A stretch of DNA of 64,000 bases from PALSA-612 sp046729255 (GCA_046729255.1 JBKPGF010000062.1:1-64000), one strand, 5' to 3'. Shown: positions 43,532-52,946, counted from the stretch's first letter. A program made the numbers and translations. Notes: generated by a model from the sequence alone, not told the origin.

Positions 43532-44497
43532 CTAGCGCTCCTCGCGCACGTACGGAACCCCGAGGGCCGCCGGCGCGCCAAGTCTCCGCTTGGCAAAGCG
43601 TGTTGACACGAGCACGAGTACGACGATGGTCATCACGTACGGCAACGACGAGAACACCTCGGACGGCACCTGCGTCAGCCAGCCGCGGCCCTGAAGGATG
43701 AGCGGCAGGGCCGAGAACGCGCCGAAGAAATACGCCCCCACGAGGCACAGGTCGGCCCGCCAGAAGGCGAAGATGACGAGGGCGATCGCTATGAAGCCGG
43801 CGCCGCCCGTGAGCGTCGTCTGCCACTGGCCGATGATGGCGAGACTGAACGTCGCGCCCGCCACGCCGGCGAAGGCGCCTCCGACGAGGGTGTGCGCGTA
43901 GCGATAACGGGTGACGTTGATGCCCATCGCGTCCGCCGACGCGGGAGCCTCGCCGACTGCGCGGACGTTCAGCCCAGGTCGTGTGCGCGCGAGATAGATG
44001 CCGATCGCGACGACGGCGACCCACGACAGGTAGACGAGCGCGTTCTGGTCGAAGAGGATCGGCCCCACGACGGGCACGTCGCCGAGCCCGAAAAGGTCGA
44101 GCGGCTTGAACGTGTACTGGGCGGGCGCGCCCGTGAGCTCGAGGTCGTTCCCGAGATAGGACGCCAGGCCGGCTGCCCCCGCGAAGATCGTCAACGCAAG
44201 GCCGGACACGATCTGGTTCGCCCGCAGCGTGATCACGAGAAACGCGTGGATGAGCGCCATGGCGGCGCCGGCCAGGGCTGCCACGCCAATGGCGGCTGCG
44301 AGCACGATCTCGCTCGGCCCATCGAAGCGCTGCACCCCCCAGAACCCCATCACGGCGCCCATGAGCATCATCCCCTCGACCCCGAGGTTGAGCACACCGG
44401 AGCGCTCGGCCAGCAGCTCGCCGAGGGCGGCGAAGAGCAGCGGCGTCCCGTAGACGACCGCTGTCGCGACGAGGACGACGACGAAGCTGTCGTTCAC
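43532..44497 (-). CDS. ABC transporter permease, nucleoside type
   Basis: The 321-residue protein has about eight membrane segments and the pattern GVLNLGVEGMMLMGAVMGFWG at helix 2 and NVRAVGEAPASADAMGI in the coupling loop, both typical of the RbsC/BmpE (NupQ-like) permeases that partner BMP binding proteins. It is the second permease of a purine nucleoside importer. It overlaps the upstream permease by four bases. Confidence 0.92.
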   Translation of the reverse strand: MNDSFVVVLVATAVVYGTPLLFAALGELLAERSGVLNLGVEGMMLMGAVMGFWGVQRFDGPSEIVLAAAIGVAALAGAAMALIHAFLVITLRANQIVSGLALTIFAGAAGLASYLGNDLELTGAPAQYTFKPLDLFGLGDVPVVGPILFDQNALVYLSWVAVVAIGIYLARTRPGLNVRAVGEAPASADAMGINVTRYRYAHTLVGGAFAGVAGATFSLAIIGQWQTTLTGGAGFIAIALVIFAFWRADLCLVGAYFFGAFSALPLILQGRGWLTQVPSEVFSSLPYVMTIVVLVLVSTRFAKRRLGAPAALGVPYVREER

Positions 44498-45621
44498 TGC
44501 GCCGGCTCCGGGCTTGCGCGACGCACGCCCCTCCCGATGCGCACGCGATAGCGGATGAGTAGCTCACCGCCGAGGGCGCAGAACAGGATGATGCCTTGCA
44601 TCACCCCGACGAGGCCGGACGGGAAGTCGACGCCCTGGAGCGAATAGCCGGCGCTCTGCAGCCCACCCAGGAGGAAGCCGACGGGGACGACCGCGAGCGG
44701 GTTGTAACGGGCGAGTGCGGCGACGACGATCCCCGTGTAGCCGTAGGCCGAGCTCTGAAGCCCCGTCGGCTCGAGCTGATGTGCGAAGTCACCCTCGAAG
44801 CTCGCGCCCCCCAGCCCTGCGAGCGCGCCGGAGAGGCACATCACGGCGAGGATCTTTCGCCGGAGCCGCATGCCCGCGTAGCGCGCTGTCGGTTGCGAGT
44901 CGCCGATCACCTGCAGCTCGAAGCCGAAGCGCGTTCGCCAGTAGACGATCCACATGACGATCGCCACGCCGATGGCGATGAGAAACCCGAGCGGCACGAC
45001 GATGCCCCCGGCTGCGTCGATCGTCGAGGTCGGCCAGCTCGCGTCTTCGGGCGTGACTTTGCCGAGCGGGAACGTCTGGCCCTCGAAGCTCTCCGTGTCG
45101 CGCCAGTACGAGTGGCTGTCGATGATGAGGTACGTCAGGACGAGCCCGGCGACGTAGTTGAGCATCAACGACGTGATGATCTCGTTCGTCTTGAAGAACG
45201 CACGCAGCACCGCCGGGATCGCGGCCCACGCGGCGCCGCCGAGCGCCCCGGCGAGAGCCATCGCGAGCACGTAGAGCGGCGTGGAGGTGGCGCCACGATC
45301 GCCCAGGTACAGCGCGATGCCTACGGCCGCGACAGCACCGAGATAGAACTGCCCTTCCCCGCCGATGTTGTAGAGCTGCATACGGAACGCCGCCGCTGCA
45401 CAGAGGCCGGTGAAGACGATCGGCGTCGCGAAGGTCAACGTCGACGTCAGCGCCCCGTCGGCAACGAAGGCGGAGTCGATGAGCCTCCGGTAGGTCGCAC
45501 CCGGGTCGTGTCCGGTGAGAGCGAGGATGATCGCCATGACGCCGAACGAGAACGCGATCGAGCCGACCGGCACGGCGAAGCTCAGCCAGCGCGGCTGCTC
45601 CAGCCGCCGCTCGATCCTCAC
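44494..45621 (-). CDS. ABC transporter permease, nucleoside type
   Basis: The 375-residue protein has eight to ten membrane segments, with NIGGEGQFYLGAVAAVGIAL and LQVIGDSQPTARYAGMRLRR, the first permease (NupP-like) of BMP-type nucleoside importers. With the following permease it forms the membrane channel. The 166-base gap to the ATPase gene contains two hairpins (see the entries at 45648 and 45690). Confidence 0.92.
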   Translation of the reverse strand: MRIERRLEQPRWLSFAVPVGSIAFSFGVMAIILALTGHDPGATYRRLIDSAFVADGALTSTLTFATPIVFTGLCAAAAFRMQLYNIGGEGQFYLGAVAAVGIALYLGDRGATSTPLYVLAMALAGALGGAAWAAIPAVLRAFFKTNEIITSLMLNYVAGLVLTYLIIDSHSYWRDTESFEGQTFPLGKVTPEDASWPTSTIDAAGGIVVPLGFLIAIGVAIVMWIVYWRTRFGFELQVIGDSQPTARYAGMRLRRKILAVMCLSGALAGLGGASFEGDFAHQLEPTGLQSSAYGYTGIVVAALARYNPLAVVPVGFLLGGLQSAGYSLQGVDFPSGLVGVMQGIILFCALGGELLIRYRVRIGRGVRRASPEPAQ

Positions 45622-45647
45622 GTCCCCGGCCCCCTTCGACTCCCGCC

Positions 45648-45668
45648 CGGCGGAGCCGGGCTCCGCCG
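45648..45668. other. Nine-bp hairpin between ABC ATPase and permease genes
   Basis: CGGCGGAGC (45648-45656) and GCTCCGCCG (45660-45668) pair around CGG. An outer CCCTTCG/CGAAGGG pairing can extend it. It could attenuate transcription or stabilise the 3' end of the ATPase mRNA; no T run follows. Confidence 0.4.
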
Positions 45669-45689
45669 AAGGGTGGCCCCGCTGGCGGC

Positions 45690-45765
45690 GGGATCCTGCG
45701 CTCGCGGCGCTTGGCCGTACTGAGTACTGGCCTGCGCGCCGCTCGCTTGCCTCCTTGGCCAGCGA
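45690..45765 (-). repeat. Possible diverged relative (D) of the structured element
   Basis: On the minus strand this reads CAAGGAGGCAAGCGAGC, then a nested hairpin (GCGGCGC / GCGCCGC outside, GGCC and AGTAC / GTAC and GGCC inside), then GAGCGCAGGATCC. The order conserved CAAGGAxGCA..GAGC, GTACT/AGTAC hairpin, GC-rich flank, GATCC resembles copies A-C, but identity is low outside these points. Confidence 0.35.
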
Positions 45766-45787
45766 GGCCCCGGGAAGGTGAGGTGCC

Positions 45788-47377
45788 TCATGCCTTGCCG
45801 CCGGCCATGAGCAGGCCGATCTCCTCGACGGTCGTCGTCAAGGGATCGCACTCGCCCGCGATCTCGCCCTCGTACATGACGAGGATGCGGTCGCAGAGCG
45901 CCCGCAGCTCATCGAGGTCTTCGCTGATGACGAGCACGGCCACGCCGTCGGCTGCGGCGTCCCGAAGGTACTCGTGGACGGACTCGATCGCGCCGACGTC
46001 GAGCCCGCGCGAGGGCTGCGCCGCTACGAGCACTTTCGGCGACCCCTGGAACTCACGGCCGAGCACGAGCTTCTGGAGATTGCCGCCCGAGAGGTTGCGC
46101 GCCGGCGTGTCCGGGCCTGGGGCCTTGACGTCGTAGCGCTCGATGAGCGAGCGAGCAGCCTCGCGCATCCGACGCGTGATGAGCAAAGGGCCGACCGAGA
46201 TCGGACGGCCGCGGTAGCTCTTGAGCACGGCATTCGACGCCACCGGCAGGCTCGGAGCGAGGCCGGTGCCGAGCCGATCCTCCGGAACGTTCGCCACACC
46301 CGCCGCGATGGCGGCGCGCGGATCGCCCGCCTTCAACACGCGGCCGGCCACCCGTATCGAGCCGGCTAGCGCGGTCCGCATGCCGTAAACCGACTCCGCG
46401 AGCTCGCGCTGGCCGTTCCCGGCCACGCCCGCCACGCCGACGATCTCGCCTGCGCGCACCGCGAGAGAGACATCGTGAACGGCCACGCCTCCGCGGTCCC
46501 CGAGCACGGTCAGGCCGTCGACGGCAAGCGCGACATCATCCCCCGGCGGTGCCTCGCGATCGATCCGGCGCGCCTCGTCGATCTCCCGGCCGACCATGAG
46601 GGCCGCGAGCGAACGCGGGGTCGCCTCGGCCACGGAGACGGTGGTGACCGTGCGCCCATCGCGCAGCACCGTCACCCGGTCGGCGACGGCAAGCACCTCG
46701 TGGAGCTTGTGCGAGATGAAGATCACGGTGCGCCCTTCCGCGGCCATCGCGCGGAGCGTCTCGAACAGGTGCTCGGCCTCCTGGGGGGTGAGCACGGCTG
46801 TCGGCTCGTCCATGATGAGGATCCGGGCCTCGCGGTAGAGCGCTTTGAGGATCTCGACCCGCTGCTGCTCGCCCACGGACAGCTGCCAGATACGAGCGCG
46901 AGGGTGTACGCCCAGCCGGTAGCGCTCCGCGAGGTCGGCGACCACCCTCTCGATCGATCCATGCCGGAGGAGGAACGACCTGCCTTCGGCGCGGTGGTCG
47001 CCCAGCACGACGTTCTCGGCGACGGTGAACGGGCTGACGAGGCGGAAGTGCTGGTGCACCATGCAGATGCCGCGGTCGAGCGCGTCGCGCGGCGAGTGGA
47101 AGTGCACCGGTTCGCCGTAGAGATGGATCTCCCCGTCGTCCGGTCGGTACAGGCCGGTGAGGATGTTCGACAGCGTCGTCTTCCCCGCGCCGTTCTCGCC
47201 GAGCAGCGCGTGCACCTCGCCAGCCGCCGCCTCGAAGTGCACGTGCTCGTTCGCGACGACGCCCGGAAAGCGTTTCGTGATGCCGTCCATGCGGACGGCC
47301 GCAACCGGAGAGGCGCCGGGGACGCCGGCGCCTCTCGAGTCGGATGCATTCAGGAGAGGAGAGCCCGCCTCTCCCAT
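45788..47377 (-). CDS. ABC transporter ATP-binding protein, nucleoside type
   Basis: The 529-residue protein is a fused double ATPase of the sugar/nucleoside (RbsA/NupA-like) type. The first half has Walker A GENGAGKTT, signature LSVGEQQRVEI and Walker B ILIMDEPTAVLT. The second half has a degenerate Walker A (GVAGNGQRE) and LSGGNLQKLVLGREF. It powers the BMP-dependent importer. The first 25 residues are poorly conserved, so the start could be later. Confidence 0.93.
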   Translation of the reverse strand: MGEAGSPLLNASDSRGAGVPGASPVAAVRMDGITKRFPGVVANEHVHFEAAAGEVHALLGENGAGKTTLSNILTGLYRPDDGEIHLYGEPVHFHSPRDALDRGICMVHQHFRLVSPFTVAENVVLGDHRAEGRSFLLRHGSIERVVADLAERYRLGVHPRARIWQLSVGEQQRVEILKALYREARILIMDEPTAVLTPQEAEHLFETLRAMAAEGRTVIFISHKLHEVLAVADRVTVLRDGRTVTTVSVAEATPRSLAALMVGREIDEARRIDREAPPGDDVALAVDGLTVLGDRGGVAVHDVSLAVRAGEIVGVAGVAGNGQRELAESVYGMRTALAGSIRVAGRVLKAGDPRAAIAAGVANVPEDRLGTGLAPSLPVASNAVLKSYRGRPISVGPLLITRRMREAARSLIERYDVKAPGPDTPARNLSGGNLQKLVLGREFQGSPKVLVAAQPSRGLDVGAIESVHEYLRDAAADGVAVLVISEDLDELRALCDRILVMYEGEIAGECDPLTTTVEEIGLLMAGGKA

Positions 47378-47381
47378 GCCG

Positions 47382-48491
47382 CTAGCCCTTGGCGCTACCG
47401 ATCACGCCCTTGACGAGCCAGTTCTGGGCGTAGAGGTCCTTCACCGTCAGCCGCTTGCCCTTCGGCACGCGGAGCTTCCCGGCCTGGTCGTAGAGCGGGC
47501 CGGTGAAGTAGACGCCGGCCTTCCCCGGCTTCGTCGTCTTGATGAAGAGCTTCCGCTTGGTCATGATCGCCGCGCGGGTCTTCTTCGTGACGAGCTTGCC
47601 GAACGGCGCGATGTCTGTAAACCCGTCCTTGATCGAGCCGTAGTAGAACCCGGTCTTCCAGGTGCCGTTCATCGCCGCGCGGGTCTTGCGGAGGTAGTAC
47701 GGCCCCCAGTTGTAGACCGCAGCCGTCAGCCAGACGTCCTTGGCGAACTTGCTCGCGTCCGAGTCGTAGCCGACCCACGGGATGCCCTTCTCCTGCGCGT
47801 ACTGGCCGGCCGACGGGCTGTCGACGTTCTGGCCGATCACGTCGGAGCCCGCTGCGACGAGGCTCTCCGCCGCCTGGCGCTCCTTCTTCAGGTCGAACCA
47901 CGAGTGCGTCCAGACGAGCCGTACCTTGGCCTTCGGGTTCACGGCCTGAGCGCCGAGCGCGAACGCGTTCGCGTGCCTGATCACCTCGGGGATCGGGAAC
48001 GGCACCACGTAGCCGATCACGTTCTTCTTCGTGGCCGCGCCGGCGGCCATGCCGGAGAGGTAGATCGCGTCCTCGCCGGCGCCGAAGTACTCGGCCATGT
48101 TTTTCGTCACGGCCGTACCGGTCGCCATCTCGAACTTCACGTCCGGGTGCTTCTTGGACGCCGCCAGCATGGCCCCCTGGAAGCCGAACGACGTCGCGAA
48201 GATGATCTTGCTGCCGTCGCGGATCAAGCCCTCGATCACCTGGGCGACGGCCGGCCCCTCGGGCACGTTCTCTTTGTACGTCGTCTTGACCTTCGAGCCG
48301 AGCTGCTGCTGGACGTAGAGCCTGCCCTCGTCGTGCGCCTGCGACCAGCCCCCGTCGTTGTGCGGCCCAACGTAGATCCAGCCTGCCCCGAAGGTCGCCG
48401 CGGGCGCTCCCGCGCCGGCGGTGGCGAACACGAGCGCCGCCGCCGTCAGCGCAAGCGCGAGCGTTCCTGCCGCGATGCGTTTCCTCTGCAT
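47382..48491 (-). CDS. BMP-family ABC transporter substrate-binding protein
   Basis: The 369-residue protein starts at an ATG with GGAGGG upstream, has a signal peptide (RKRIAAGTLALALTAAALVF) and the Bmp/PnrA fold: WIYVGPHNDGGWSQAHDEGR, IFATSFGFQGAMLAASKKHP, and DVIGQNVDSP. BMP proteins bind purine nucleosides. No lipobox cysteine is present, unlike most Gram-positive-type BMPs, so it may be released or held otherwise. It heads the minus-strand purine operon and diverges from the deaminase gene. Confidence 0.92.
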   Translation of the reverse strand: MQRKRIAAGTLALALTAAALVFATAGAGAPAATFGAGWIYVGPHNDGGWSQAHDEGRLYVQQQLGSKVKTTYKENVPEGPAVAQVIEGLIRDGSKIIFATSFGFQGAMLAASKKHPDVKFEMATGTAVTKNMAEYFGAGEDAIYLSGMAAGAATKKNVIGYVVPFPIPEVIRHANAFALGAQAVNPKAKVRLVWTHSWFDLKKERQAAESLVAAGSDVIGQNVDSPSAGQYAQEKGIPWVGYDSDASKFAKDVWLTAAVYNWGPYYLRKTRAAMNGTWKTGFYYGSIKDGFTDIAPFGKLVTKKTRAAIMTKRKLFIKTTKPGKAGVYFTGPLYDQAGKLRVPKGKRLTVKDLYAQNWLVKGVIGSAKG

Positions 48492-48557
48492 TCTCACCCT
48501 CCAGTCGTCCACCGAAACCCCAGGCCCGACTATACGACGTTAGTAGGGTCCGCGGAA

Positions 48558-49892
48558 ATGCGCCGCCTGCTCCGAAACGGCTGGATCGTGACGATGGACG
48601 ACGCGGGCACGGAGCACGAGTCGGGGTGGGTCTTGATCGACGAAGGACTGATCTCGGCGGTCGGCGGCGGGGAGCCTCCAGAGGCTGATGAGACCGTTGA
48701 CCTCCATGGCGCATGTGTCACGCCGGGTCTCGTCAACACGCACCACCACCTCTACCAGACCCTCACGCGCGCACGCGCACAGGAGGCGGATCTCTTCACG
48801 TGGCTACGGGCGCTCTACCCTGTGTGGGCCCGAATCGACGCCGAGGCGGAGTACGCCGCAGCACGTACGGGGCTGGCCGAGCTCGCGCTATCCGGCTGCA
48901 CCACCGTCTTCGATCACCACTACCTCTTCCCGCGCGGGACGAGCGGGCTCGTGGAGGCGGAGGTGCAAGCCGCGCAGGAGCTCGGAGTGCGCATCGTCGC
49001 GTCGCGCGGGTCGATGGATCTCGGCGAGTCGGCCGGCGGCCTCCCCCCGGACTCGGTGGTCGAGGAGGCGGACGCGGTCCTGGCGGCAACGGAGGAGCTG
49101 GCCGGTCGGCTGCACGAGCCAGGCGCGGGCGGGATGGTGCAGATCGCGGTCGCGCCGTGCTCGCCGTTCTCCGTGACGAAGCAGCTGATGATCGACTCGG
49201 CGGAGGTCGCGCGCCGCCTCGGCCTCCAGCTCCACACCCACCTCGCAGAGACGATCGAGGAGGAGGCGTACTGCCGCGAGCTCTACGGCTGCACCCCCGT
49301 CGAATACCTCGCCGAGCTCGGCTGGACGGCCGGCGACGTCTGGTGCGCCCATTGCGTCCACCTGTCGGCGGCAGACGTGAAGACGTTCGCGGCGAGCGGC
49401 GTCGGCGTTGCGCACTGCCCCACGTCGAACCTCCGCCTCGGTGCGGGTCTCGCGCCTATCCGCGAGCTGCTCGACGCGCGCGTACGGGTAGGCCTGGGCG
49501 TGGACGGCTCGGCGTCGAACGAGCGCTCGGATCTCATGTTCGACGTGAAGCAGGCACTGCTCGTGGCGCGCGGGCGGGGCGGCCCTGCCGCGATGACGTG
49601 CCGCGAGGCGCTCCGGCTGGGGACGCGCGGCGGGGCCGCCGTGCTGGCGCGTGACGACATCGGCTCCATAGAGGCCGGCAGGTGCGCCGACCTTGCGGTC
49701 TGGCGCACGGGCGGTCTCGAGCTGGGCGGCGCGGAGGATCTCGTCGCCGGCCTCGTCCTTTCCGCCCCACACCGGGTCGACCGCCTGATCGTCGGCGGGA
49801 ACGACGTCGTCCGAGAAGGCCACCTCGTGAGGGCCGAAGAAGACGAGATCGCCAGTGAGCACCGGCTGCAAGCAGGGCGACTGGCCGCGTGA
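48558..49892 (+). CDS. 8-oxoguanine / guanine-type aminohydrolase
   Basis: The 444-residue amidohydrolase has NTHHHLYQTLTRARAQE (HxH metal site), the third His in HTHLAETIEEE, and GLGVDGSASNERSDLMFDVK with the catalytic Asp. This set matches 8-oxoguanine deaminase and related triazine or guanine deaminases. It converts a 2-aminopurine to the hydroxy form for oxidation to urate. TAGGGT lies eight bases before the ATG with no ribosome-binding site. It is divergent from the BMP gene and heads the plus-strand urate operon. Confidence 0.88.
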   Translation: MRRLLRNGWIVTMDDAGTEHESGWVLIDEGLISAVGGGEPPEADETVDLHGACVTPGLVNTHHHLYQTLTRARAQEADLFTWLRALYPVWARIDAEAEYAAARTGLAELALSGCTTVFDHHYLFPRGTSGLVEAEVQAAQELGVRIVASRGSMDLGESAGGLPPDSVVEEADAVLAATEELAGRLHEPGAGGMVQIAVAPCSPFSVTKQLMIDSAEVARRLGLQLHTHLAETIEEEAYCRELYGCTPVEYLAELGWTAGDVWCAHCVHLSAADVKTFAASGVGVAHCPTSNLRLGAGLAPIRELLDARVRVGLGVDGSASNERSDLMFDVKQALLVARGRGGPAAMTCREALRLGTRGGAAVLARDDIGSIEAGRCADLAVWRTGGLELGGAEDLVAGLVLSAPHRVDRLIVGGNDVVREGHLVRAEEDEIASEHRLQAGRLAA

Positions 49893-50632
49893 CGCGAGGG
49901 GCCGTGGTGACCGGCGTCAGCCGACGAAACGGCATCGGCTTCGCGGTCGCTCGCCGGCTGCTCGAGGCCGGCCACGGCGTCCTCGTCCAGTCGTGGGCTG
50001 TCGAAGACGAGACCCCGGATCCCGGCGGGCTCGAGGCGGTGCTGGCCGAGCTCGAGGATGCCGGCGGTCCGGTCGCGCACGTCGAGGCCGACTTCGCCGA
50101 TCCCGAGGCGCCGGCGGCCGTGATCCAAGCCGCGCGGGCAGCGCTCGGCGACATCGACATCCTCGTCGTCAACCACACGCTCGACAGGCTGGCGACGCTG
50201 GCGGAGCAGACGGCCGACAATCTCGACACTCATCTCCACGTCAACGTCCGGGCGTCCCTGCTCCTCGTGAAGGAGTTCGCAGCGCAACACGACGGCCGTC
50301 CCGGAGGCCGCGTCGTGCTCCTCACGTCCGGCCAGCACCTCGCTCCGATGAAGGAGTCGGTCGCGTACGCAGCCTCGAAAGGGGCTCTCTACCAAGTGAC
50401 GTTGACGCTGTCGGACGAATTGATCGACCGGGGCATCACCGTCAACGCCGTCAATCCCGGCCCCACGGACACCGGCTGGGCCGCAGACCTGAATCCGAGC
50501 CGCTTCCCCCTCGGCCGATGGGGGCAGCCGGACGACGCCGCGCGCCTGATCGCCTGGCTTTGCTCCGAGGACGCCGAGTGGGTGACGGGACAGGTCGTCA
50601 ACTCGGAGGGCGGCTTTCGCCGCTGGGGCTGA
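49889..50632 (+). CDS. Short-chain dehydrogenase/reductase
   Basis: The 247-residue protein begins VVTGVSRRNGIGFAVARRL, an SDR cofactor loop of the TGxxxxxGIG type, and has catalytic Ser in LLTSGQHL and YxxxK as YAASKGALYQV, with NAVNPGPTDTGW at the C-terminal end. The GTGA overlap with the deaminase gene couples the two. Its role among purine genes is unknown; it may act on an aldehyde intermediate. Confidence 0.88.
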   Translation: MTRGAVVTGVSRRNGIGFAVARRLLEAGHGVLVQSWAVEDETPDPGGLEAVLAELEDAGGPVAHVEADFADPEAPAAVIQAARAALGDIDILVVNHTLDRLATLAEQTADNLDTHLHVNVRASLLLVKEFAAQHDGRPGGRVVLLTSGQHLAPMKESVAYAASKGALYQVTLTLSDELIDRGITVNAVNPGPTDTGWAADLNPSRFPLGRWGQPDDAARLIAWLCSEDAEWVTGQVVNSEGGFRRWG

Positions 50633-50650
50633 CGTGAGATCCTCCCGAAC

Positions 50651-50944
50651 GTGATCTCCACGCATGTCCTCGACACCGAGCGCGGGGAGGCGGCGGAGGG
50701 CGTGATCGTCGAGCTGTACCGCGGCGAAGCCCTTCTGGCCGCGGCCCAAACCGACGGGGACGGTCGCATCTCGGAGCTCTCGCCGAATGCGCTCGAGGCC
50801 GGCACGTACCGGCTCGTGTTCCACCCGCCGTCCGCGTTCTTCCGTCGCGTGGAGCTGGAGATCGCCGTCGACGACCCAGCGCGCCACTACCACGTGCCGT
50901 TGCTCGTCTCGCCCTACTCGTGCGCGAGCTACCGCGGCACCTGA
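50651..50944 (+). CDS. uraH: 5-hydroxyisourate hydrolase
   Basis: The 97-residue transthyretin-related protein has the N-terminal ISTHVLDTERG with the active-site His, a central TYRLVFHPPSAFF, the HYHVPLLVSPYS strand and the C-terminal YRGT in place of the common YRGS. It hydrolyses 5-hydroxyisourate to OHCU. It is about 15 residues shorter than most because a mid-loop is reduced. Its end overlaps uraD by 25 bases. Confidence 0.93.
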   Translation: MISTHVLDTERGEAAEGVIVELYRGEALLAAAQTDGDGRISELSPNALEAGTYRLVFHPPSAFFRRVELEIAVDDPARHYHVPLLVSPYSCASYRGT

Positions 50945-51360
50945 CGGTCGACGAGCTCGCCGAGCTCTTCGAAGGACGGACGGCGCTCGTCGAGCGGCTC
51001 GCCGGGCGCGAGGACCCACTCGGCAACGCCGCGTCCGTGATCGCCGAGCTGTCCGAGGACGAGAAGCTCCAGGCGCTCGACGCGCATCCGGCGATCGGCG
51101 CCCGCGCCGGCCTCTCCGCGAGATCCGCCGCCGAGCAGGGCACGGACGACGATCCCGCGACGCTCGCCGAGCTGGCCGAGCTCAACCGCCGCTACGAGGA
51201 GCGCTTCGGCTTCCGGTTCGTCGTCTTCGTGAACCGCCGGCCGAAGGCCGAGATCGTCCCCGTCCTTCGCGAGCGGCTCGAGCGGAGCCGGGACGAGGAG
51301 CTCGACACCGCTCTCGAGGAGCTCGTGGCGATCGCGCGGGATCGCTGGAGGCGCGAGTGA
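50920..51360 (+). CDS. uraD: OHCU decarboxylase
   Basis: The 146-residue helical protein has LDAHPAIG with the catalytic His and the C-terminal RFGFRFVVFVNRRPKAEIVP of OHCU decarboxylases. It produces S-allantoin from OHCU. The GTG at 50920 lies inside the end of uraH, and its stop overlaps the next gene as GTGA, so uraH, uraD and the urate oxidase are tightly coupled. Confidence 0.93.
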   Translation: MRELPRHLTVDELAELFEGRTALVERLAGREDPLGNAASVIAELSEDEKLQALDAHPAIGARAGLSARSAAEQGTDDDPATLAELAELNRRYEERFGFRFVVFVNRRPKAEIVPVLRERLERSRDEELDTALEELVAIARDRWRRE

Positions 51361-52529
51361 TCGTCGCAGTCGACCCCTATCTCATCGACTGGCTCGACCT
51401 CGTCTTCCGCTGGCTCCATGTCATCGCCGCCATCGTCTGGATCGGCACGTCGTTCTACTTCGTCGCGCTCGACAACCACCTGACACCTCCCAAGCGCAAG
51501 GAGGACGCCGAAGAGGGCGTCGCCGGCGAGGCCTGGGAGGTACACGGCGGCGGCTTCTACCTCGTCCAGAAATTCCGCGTGGCGCCGCGCACGCTGCCGG
51601 AAACGCTGCACTGGTTCAAGTGGGAGGCGTACACGACCTGGCTATCGGGCTTCGCGCTCTTCTGCGTCCTCTACTACGTCGACGCCGATCTCAACCTCGT
51701 CGGCGCGGACATGTCCGAGTGGGCCGCGATCACCGTCTCGCTCGCACTGCTCGTCGTTGCCTGGGTCGTGTACGACGTGCTCTGCCGGGTGATCCCCAAC
51801 GAGCTCGTCCTCGCCGCCGTGCTGATCGCGCTCGTGACGGTCACGGCCTACGGCCTCAGCCTCCTCTTCACCGACCGCGCGATGTGGCTCCAGCTGGGGG
51901 CGATGCTCGGGACGATCATGGTCGCGAACGTCTTCTTCGTGATCATCCCGGGTCACCGAGACCTCGTCCGCGCGAAAGAGGAAGGGCGCGAGCCGGACCC
52001 CGCGCCCGGCATTCGCGCGAAGCAGCGGTCGGTCCACAACAATTACCTCACGCTGCCCGTGCTCGTCGCCATGCTCGGCGACCACTTCGCGTTCGCCTAC
52101 GGGCACGACGACGGCTGGCTCGTGCTCGTCTGTCTCATGCTCGTCGGTGCCTGGATCCGCCTCTTCTTCAACCTCCGCCACGCCGGACGCACGGTGTGGT
52201 GGATCCCGACGACTGCCGCGGTAGCGCTCGCCGCCATCGCGGTCTGGATCAGGCCGCCCGACGCCGGAAGCTCGACCGAGGGGCCTGCGGTGACGTTCGC
52301 CCAGGTAGCGCCGATCGTCGAGCAGCGCTGCGCGTCGTGCCACGCGGGCGCGAGCGCGCCGAAGGGCGTCCGCCTGGAGACACCCGAGGAGATCGCCGCG
52401 CAGGCGGCCGCTATCGAGCGGGTGGCCGTCCTCACAAAGGTGATGCCGCTCGGCAACGCGACGGGGATGACGGACGAGGAACGGGAGCTGCTCGGTCGCT
52501 GGGTCCGCCAGGGCGCGTCGACGGAGTAG
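51357..52529 (+). CDS. puuD: Membrane urate oxidase, PuuD type, with cytochrome c domain
   Basis: The 390-residue protein has an N-terminal Urate_ox_N membrane region with about eight segments (DLVFRWLHVIAAIVWIGTSF, KWEAYTTWLSGFALF, NNYLTLPVLVAMLGDHFAFA). A C-terminal cytochrome c domain follows with CASCH at residues 325-329 and a late Met in VMPLGNATGMT. It oxidises urate with electrons passed to the respiratory chain rather than directly to O2 with H2O2 release. This replaces the soluble uricase. Confidence 0.92.
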   Translation: MIVAVDPYLIDWLDLVFRWLHVIAAIVWIGTSFYFVALDNHLTPPKRKEDAEEGVAGEAWEVHGGGFYLVQKFRVAPRTLPETLHWFKWEAYTTWLSGFALFCVLYYVDADLNLVGADMSEWAAITVSLALLVVAWVVYDVLCRVIPNELVLAAVLIALVTVTAYGLSLLFTDRAMWLQLGAMLGTIMVANVFFVIIPGHRDLVRAKEEGREPDPAPGIRAKQRSVHNNYLTLPVLVAMLGDHFAFAYGHDDGWLVLVCLMLVGAWIRLFFNLRHAGRTVWWIPTTAAVALAAIAVWIRPPDAGSSTEGPAVTFAQVAPIVEQRCASCHAGASAPKGVRLETPEEIAAQAAAIERVAVLTKVMPLGNATGMTDEERELLGRWVRQGASTE

Positions 52530-52538
52530 GCTCAGCGC

Positions 52539-52946
52539 GTGCTCTCGATCACCGTCGGTTCCTTCGCGCTGACAGCACGCCTCGAGGAAGAACGCTCGCC
52601 CAACACCGTCGCGGCGTTCAGGCGACTGCTCCCGCTCGACTCGCAGCTCATCCAGGCGAGGTGGTCAGGGCAGGCGGCATGGATCCCGTTCGGCGAGCTC
52701 GAGCTCGGCATCGGCTTCGAGGACCCGACGAGCTACCCCGGCCCCGGGGAGCTGCTCATCTACCCGGGCGGCGTGAGCGAGACGGAGATCCTGTTCCCTT
52801 ACGGGCAGACGTGCTTCGCGAGCAAGGCAGGCCAGCTGGCCGGGAACCACTTCGCAACCGTGGTCGAGGGACGCGAGCACCTCGACGAGATCGGCCGGCT
52901 CGTGCTCTGGGAAGGAGCCCAGGACATCCGCTTCGAGGAGGCCTGA
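52539..52946 (+). CDS. DUF3830 family protein
   Basis: The 135-residue protein, with AFRRLLPLDSQLIQARWSGQ, WIPFGELELGIGFEDPTSYP, PGELLIYPGGVSETEILFPY and FASKAGQLAGNHFATVVEG, matches the cyclophilin-like DUF3830 family, often found with hydantoin, pyrimidine and purine degradation genes. Its activity is not established. The position between urate oxidase and the bicupin gene suggests a role after allantoin. TAGGCT six bases before the GTG overlaps the puuD stop. Confidence 0.8.
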   Translation: MLSITVGSFALTARLEEERSPNTVAAFRRLLPLDSQLIQARWSGQAAWIPFGELELGIGFEDPTSYPGPGELLIYPGGVSETEILFPYGQTCFASKAGQLAGNHFATVVEGREHLDEIGRLVLWEGAQDIRFEEA

